Origin: Euryarchaeota archaeon UBA124
Lineage (GTDB): Archaea > Thermoplasmatota > Poseidoniia > Poseidoniales > Poseidoniaceae
Assembly: GCA_002502215.1 (NCBI GenBank)
Contig: DAPT01000034.1
Location: 1-18,659, forward strand
Length of the DNA stretch: 18,659 nucleotides
Direction: 5' to 3'
The translations under genes and the position numbers were made by a program. Shown here in pieces: positions 15,177 through 18,659 of this stretch; within the stretch, counting starts at the first letter, position 1, and every line of letters begins with the position of its first letter. The notes below the pieces were generated by a model. The model did no database searches. It was not told where the DNA came from and saw only the letters and a list, made by a program, of their open reading frames with translations.

Positions 15177-17555
15177 TCATCGCTCATGCCGAGCAACAAC
15201 TTCCAACAGATTCATTCGTCCGATTCGATAGATACCAACAGGTGTTGTCAGCAGAGCAGCAAACAAAACAAAGCCAATGATTTGTGAAAAGACTGCGTAA
15301 TTGATGACCACGGGAATATGGAAGACCCAGGTGGAGGATACGCTTGCGATCCCTTGGTAGAAACCAACACTTGCCAATGCACCAGCAAAGCCGCCAACAA
15401 GTCCGATGAACATGTGTTCTACGGTAAGGATGATAGCGAGCCGAGTGCGACTTGCCCCAAGAACGCGAAGCGTAGCTAATTCAGCATCGCGTTCACTGAG
15501 ATTGATGAGAAGCGTGTTGAAGAGAATGGCAATTGCCATTAATGCTCCCAAGACATAGATGGATTGCATTATGGCCTTTTGTTGTTCAATGAGTTCCTCA
15601 AAGGTTGCAACCATTGTCTCTTTCTCGACGATCGAAATCGTCGAAAAACGAATGTCTTCAATATCTGCGTCTGATGCTGTGACGAGCAAAGCCCCGTTTG
15701 CTTCTTCGCCGACAATGGGTTGAACATCACTTCGATGCATGTAGATTGAACGACTTAGTTCCCGGGCGATTCCCACAACTTCGATATCGTGTTGTTCCCC
15801 TTCAAAATCGATTGTAATGACATCACCGATAGCATAACCTTCGAGCTCCGATGACCCTTCATCGAGGATGCCTTGTGTTGGGGATTGGCCAGAGACAGGA
15901 AGATCCCCATCCAGGAGGTTCAATCTGTGTAAAGCATCGTCTTGTTCAGAGAGAACGTCGTTTCCTTTGAGATCAATCCCTTTGGTTGTACCAGCAATGC
16001 TTGCTTGGGCTACCAACGTTAGCTCAAATGCGGAGGTGTTGTCTTCAGCCCAGGATGTGATGTTTTCGAGACCTGAAGGTAATGCACTTATTTGATATTC
16101 CCAATTCTCTTGGTCATCGGTTGCTTCAGAGAAAGCGTCAGTGAACCCTGACATGAACATCATGTTGCCTCCGAGAATAACCATGGCGAGAGACAATGCA
16201 AGCAACGTTGCAAGCAATCGGGCGGGTTTCCTGAATGTTGACCGCAACCCTAGCCCGATGCCCGGTGGTAGCGATGAGGTAATTTTGGTGAGGATGCGAT
16301 TGGGTCTTTTCTCTGAGCCTTGCCCAAGAATGTCAAGCGGTTGCAAACGAGCAGCTCTCCAAGCCGGCCGTATACCAAACAGGAATGTAATGAAGAGCGC
16401 AGAAAGGGAAATGGTAGCAATGATGTCAGCGTAATGGTGAGTGCTGACGACAGGAATGCCGAGGAATGAGAAATAATATGTTGTAAATGCGCTCGAGCCA
16501 TACGAGGATATACCAAGTAGAATGCCAAGTAAAACACCTGGTACTCCGAGGGCAATCGGCACCAAGAGGTAACCCAGCATGACATCGCCTGTTGACGCCC
16601 CGATTGTGCGCAATACGGCGATTTCTCGTGACTGGGTTCGAATCAACCGATCGAGTGATACCGCGATGACAAGACCACTGATAAACAGAAGAATTCCGAG
16701 GATGAATGGAATGGATTTTGATAATGAGTCCTTGTCAAGACGAAGCAATTCAGCGCTGAGTTGACCGCGATCGAGGACGTACCCGTCAGCCTCGGATTCG
16801 TTCATGGCTTGTTCGAGTGTGTCCTTTGTTTGCTGGAGTTCGAGGCCTTCAATTTCTTCTGTATTGCTTAGGTCGAATTCAGGTGTTCCAGGCAAGTCAA
16901 TGTTGAGGGTGTTTCGTGAGAGAGCATCGTTACCGGACGTTTCAGCGAGAACCTCTGCATCCATGTATGCGATGACATAGGTTGATTCTTGCGGTAGGAT
17001 CGAATCTGGGTTTGCATAGAACAATTCCAATGGGCTGTTTGCAAAACCAATGACTGTGAAGGTCTGAACACCGCCTTCCCCAACGATGATGTCGATTGAA
17101 TCGCCCAGCTCCATGTTTATCTCATCGTTTAGTGCAAAGTGAGCATCGACAACAATCTCCCCTGCAGAGGGTGTCACAGAACCTTCAACAGCCCACAGAG
17201 TGTTGACTTGACCCTGTTCAATTCCGTAGAATTTTGATGCAATCCAATCGACATCTGTTTTCGATTGCCCTGTCAAAACGAGGCTCGACTCACATCTGTC
17301 GTATTGGATTGAGGAACACGCACTTGTGAGGTTGTCCTTGTGTTCGACTTCGTAACTGGTTGCCATCAAATCTGCGAAGTTGGTCTCAGCATAGAAATCG
17401 TCGTAGACACGATCTGCGTTTCGTGAATGTTCGGAGAACACAATACCTGCATACACCGAGATTGAAATCAGAAGGACGACGGTCAAAATACGAAGTTTTG
17501 TGCGCATTAAACTACGCGACAAACGTCGTAGAAGTAGTGTGTTCAAACCCTTCAC
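15177..17555 (-). CDS. ABC transporter permease, double FtsX domain (LolC/MacB-like)
   Basis: A 792-residue permease with two FtsX repeats. Helix 1 (about 22-40) is followed by an extracytoplasmic MacB-type domain (about 42-278), three helices (about 281-300, 326-350, 376-396), a second half with helix 5 (about 445-470), another extracytoplasmic domain (about 472-655) and three final helices (about 664-685, 705-730, 750-772). The cytoplasmic coupling motifs SREIAVLRTIGAS (310-322) and DAELATLRVLGAS (690-702) occur once per repeat. Both halves in one chain suggest it works with an ATPase homodimer without a second permease. The family moves lipoproteins, peptides or lipids or does mechanical work across the envelope; the substrate is unknown. 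It starts with GTG overlapping the ATPase stop by four bases (GTGA), so translation is coupled. Confidence 0.9.
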   Translation of the reverse strand: MKGLNTLLLRRLSRSLMRTKLRILTVVLLISISVYAGIVFSEHSRNADRVYDDFYAETNFADLMATSYEVEHKDNLTSACSSIQYDRCESSLVLTGQSKTDVDWIASKFYGIEQGQVNTLWAVEGSVTPSAGEIVVDAHFALNDEINMELGDSIDIIVGEGGVQTFTVIGFANSPLELFYANPDSILPQESTYVIAYMDAEVLAETSGNDALSRNTLNIDLPGTPEFDLSNTEEIEGLELQQTKDTLEQAMNESEADGYVLDRGQLSAELLRLDKDSLSKSIPFILGILLFISGLVIAVSLDRLIRTQSREIAVLRTIGASTGDVMLGYLLVPIALGVPGVLLGILLGISSYGSSAFTTYYFSFLGIPVVSTHHYADIIATISLSALFITFLFGIRPAWRAARLQPLDILGQGSEKRPNRILTKITSSLPPGIGLGLRSTFRKPARLLATLLALSLAMVILGGNMMFMSGFTDAFSEATDDQENWEYQISALPSGLENITSWAEDNTSAFELTLVAQASIAGTTKGIDLKGNDVLSEQDDALHRLNLLDGDLPVSGQSPTQGILDEGSSELEGYAIGDVITIDFEGEQHDIEVVGIARELSRSIYMHRSDVQPIVGEEANGALLVTASDADIEDIRFSTISIVEKETMVATFEELIEQQKAIMQSIYVLGALMAIAILFNTLLINLSERDAELATLRVLGASRTRLAIILTVEHMFIGLVGGFAGALASVGFYQGIASVSSTWVFHIPVVINYAVFSQIIGFVLFAALLTTPVGIYRIGRMNLLEVVARHER

Positions 17556-18346
17556 TCCAGCATCGATTGAGCCATGTCTTTGATTTTGCTTCCAATCTTT
17601 TTGACACCGTCGACTGTGTTATCGACGACGGATTCGGCCGTGTGCTTTGCAGTCATTGCAATGCTCTTTAGGCCACCAGATTCGTCTTCAACGATTTTGC
17701 CACTGTCAAGGTGGATAATGCGGGTAGCGAACCGAGTAAGGGATTGGTCATGGGTGACGAAAATGGTTGTCATCTTCTCTTTCCGACATGTCTTGATGAG
17801 CGCTTCCATAACCATTGCTGAGGTTTCGGAATCGAGGTTTCCTGTCAATTCGTCACCGAGGATAATTCGAGGACTCTTTGCAAGAGCTCGAGCGATGGCA
17901 ACGCGTTGACGTTGGCCCCCGGACATCTGCGAAGGGAAACGATTTTCCAAGCCTTCAAGTCCAACAGCATCCAGCAAACCGAGGGCCTTCTTTTTGTCCC
18001 GGGCTCCCGCTAGGTCCTGAACAAGCAGGACGTTTTCGAGTGCAGTTAAGTCAGCTAGTAGGTTGAAGAATTGGAAAATATAACCCACGTTTTCACGTCG
18101 AAATGTGGTCATGTTTTCGATGTGACCAAGCGGTACAGCATCGCCATTGAATTCGTATGTACCGTTTGTGGGGATGTCAAGCGCTGCGATGGTGTTAAGC
18201 AGTGTTGTTTTTCCAGAACCCGACGGTCCAAGAAGCGCAACAATTTCACCTTCCTCGATGGAGACAGAGATGTCGTCAAGGGCTTTGACAAGCGTTTCAT
18301 CTTCACCGTAATGGCGGCTCAGATTGCTCAGTTGTATGATGGGCAT
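17552..18346 (-). CDS. ABC transporter ATPase, LolD/MacB type
   Basis: A 264-residue ATP-binding subunit that would drive the FtsX-type permease encoded next. Motifs are Walker A GPSGSGKTT (40-48), Q-loop Gln92 in FQFFN, signature MSGGQRQR (141-148), Walker B IILGDE with Glu166, D-loop NLD and H-loop His199 in THD. Where the LolD/MacB family normally has ADEPTGNLD this protein has GDELTGNLD, with Leu replacing Pro. After the fold ends (about 224) there is a 40-residue amphipathic tail AMTAKHTAESVVDNTVDGV onwards, not usual for LolD. The ATG at 18346 is preceded by a TATA-like element 25 bases upstream, suggesting a leaderless operon start; a TTG at 18361 is less likely. Confidence 0.93.
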   Translation of the reverse strand: MPIIQLSNLSRHYGEDETLVKALDDISVSIEEGEIVALLGPSGSGKTTLLNTIAALDIPTNGTYEFNGDAVPLGHIENMTTFRRENVGYIFQFFNLLADLTALENVLLVQDLAGARDKKKALGLLDAVGLEGLENRFPSQMSGGQRQRVAIARALAKSPRIILGDELTGNLDSETSAMVMEALIKTCRKEKMTTIFVTHDQSLTRFATRIIHLDSGKIVEDESGGLKSIAMTAKHTAESVVDNTVDGVKKIGSKIKDMAQSMLE

Positions 18347-18367
18347 GGTGCTGCCTTTCAACCGACT

Positions 18368-18375
18368 GATTTAGA
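18368..18375 (-). promoter_or_regulatory. TATA box of the ABC transporter operon
   Basis: TCTAAATC on the minus strand is centred about 25 bases before the ATG at 18346. It lies in the 45-base gap after the preceding gene and implies that ATPase, permease and rhodanese genes form a transcription unit of their own. Confidence 0.4.
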
Positions 18376-18391
18376 TTTTCTTAGGGGACTC

Positions 18392-18659
18392 CTAAACATT
18401 TTGCCAGTCGTTTCCATTCCACCACAATGTCGAACCATCACTCATTCTTCGCCAGGTGTGTCCGTTCTCGTCGGTCCATTGGTTCTCAACGGAAGAGGCT
18501 GCAGCAATTTGTTGAGCTGGCTGAGCATCTTGTGTCGGATACAAGGGTTGCGCCAGATCAGCATTTCCAATTTCAGGTAAGGGTGTCGTTTCCTTCTGAA
18601 GGTCTTGACCGGATGCTATGCGTCGCATGAAGAGCACGCCACCAACACCAGCAAGGACG
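18392..18659 (-). CDS. C-terminal part of a membrane protein with Trp-rich module (5' end outside window)
   Basis: The frame is open to the right edge and ends at 18392. About 88 residues are visible: a hydrophobic stretch VLAGVGGVLFM followed by RR (the end of a membrane helix), a Pro/Gln/Ala-rich linker (about 30 residues), and a C-terminal module of roughly 28 residues: WTDENGHTWRR, MSDGSTLWWNG, then NDWQNV. The regular Trp/Gly pattern resembles the small DUF2510-like or WW-like tails common on membrane proteins of marine Thermoplasmatota and Actinobacteria; this link is from memory of the pattern. The orientation suggests a single helix and a cytoplasmic tail. The function cannot be told without the missing N-terminal part. 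Confidence 0.75.
   Translation of the reverse strand, partial: VLAGVGGVLFMRRIASGQDLQKETTPLPEIGNADLAQPLYPTQDAQPAQQIAAASSVENQWTDENGHTWRRMSDGSTLWWNGNDWQNV

Noticed and set aside
1..18659. CRISPR arrays, insertion sequences, inteins or phage genes
   Set aside because: No regularly spaced repeats, transposase or integrase motifs, or terminal inverted repeats were seen, and the coding sequences are uninterrupted.

Overview
The window most likely comes from a planktonic marine archaeon of the Thermoplasmatota, with Marine Group II (Ca. Poseidoniales) as the best fit. The reasons are an archaeal/eukaryal Sec61-gamma (SecE) gene directly followed by an Spt5 gene with NGN and KOW domains, TATA-like boxes at the archaeal distance from starts (about 26 bases for apparently leaderless genes, about 40 for genes with a short Shine-Dalgarno leader), a class II tRNA-Leu without encoded CCA, and short lipoproteins with an archaeal look. 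Bacterial-type genes (KatG, an RNase R/II-like protein, a DnaJ-like protein, a CopA/CopZ pair, a LolCDE/MacB-like transporter) are mixed in, as is common in these genomes. The taxonomic call is inference; no rRNA gene is present.

Layout. Positions 1-181 (minus) carry the 5' half of one tRNA-Leu-like gene and a complete tRNA-Leu(UAG). Positions 216-5867 (minus) form a compact block transcribed as dnaJ-like, RNase R/II-like, copA, copZ: protein folding, RNA decay, copper export and copper chaperone. Positions 5993-7192 (plus) hold secE and a protein fusing an apparently catalytically dead Nudix domain to Spt5. The dnaJ-like gene and secE diverge from a near-palindromic TATA box. A tiny 53-residue membrane protein (7269-7430, minus) with an excellent ribosome binding site and a thioredoxin-like lipoprotein (about 7562-8056, minus) follow.

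Positions 8256-11125 contain two paralogous polytopic membrane proteins arranged tail to tail. Each has an apparent N-out seven-helix region with two conserved extracytoplasmic cysteines, a further two-helix hairpin and a short cytoplasmic helical C-terminal module. I do not recognise a described family; a sensory or signalling role is a guess. Then come a secreted lipoprotein esterase of the PHB depolymerase/LpqC type (11336-12382, plus) and a full-length catalase-peroxidase KatG (12466-14613, minus) with a leaderless promoter.

Positions 14738-18346 (minus) form an operon of ABC ATPase, double-domain FtsX-type permease and membrane-anchored rhodanese. The right edge holds the C-terminal end of a membrane protein with a Trp-rich module. 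Themes that recur are envelope stress and redox (KatG, thioredoxin lipoprotein, rhodanese), copper handling and lipoprotein/envelope transport. The most unusual items are the Nudix-Spt5 fusion and the paired nine-helix membrane proteins.
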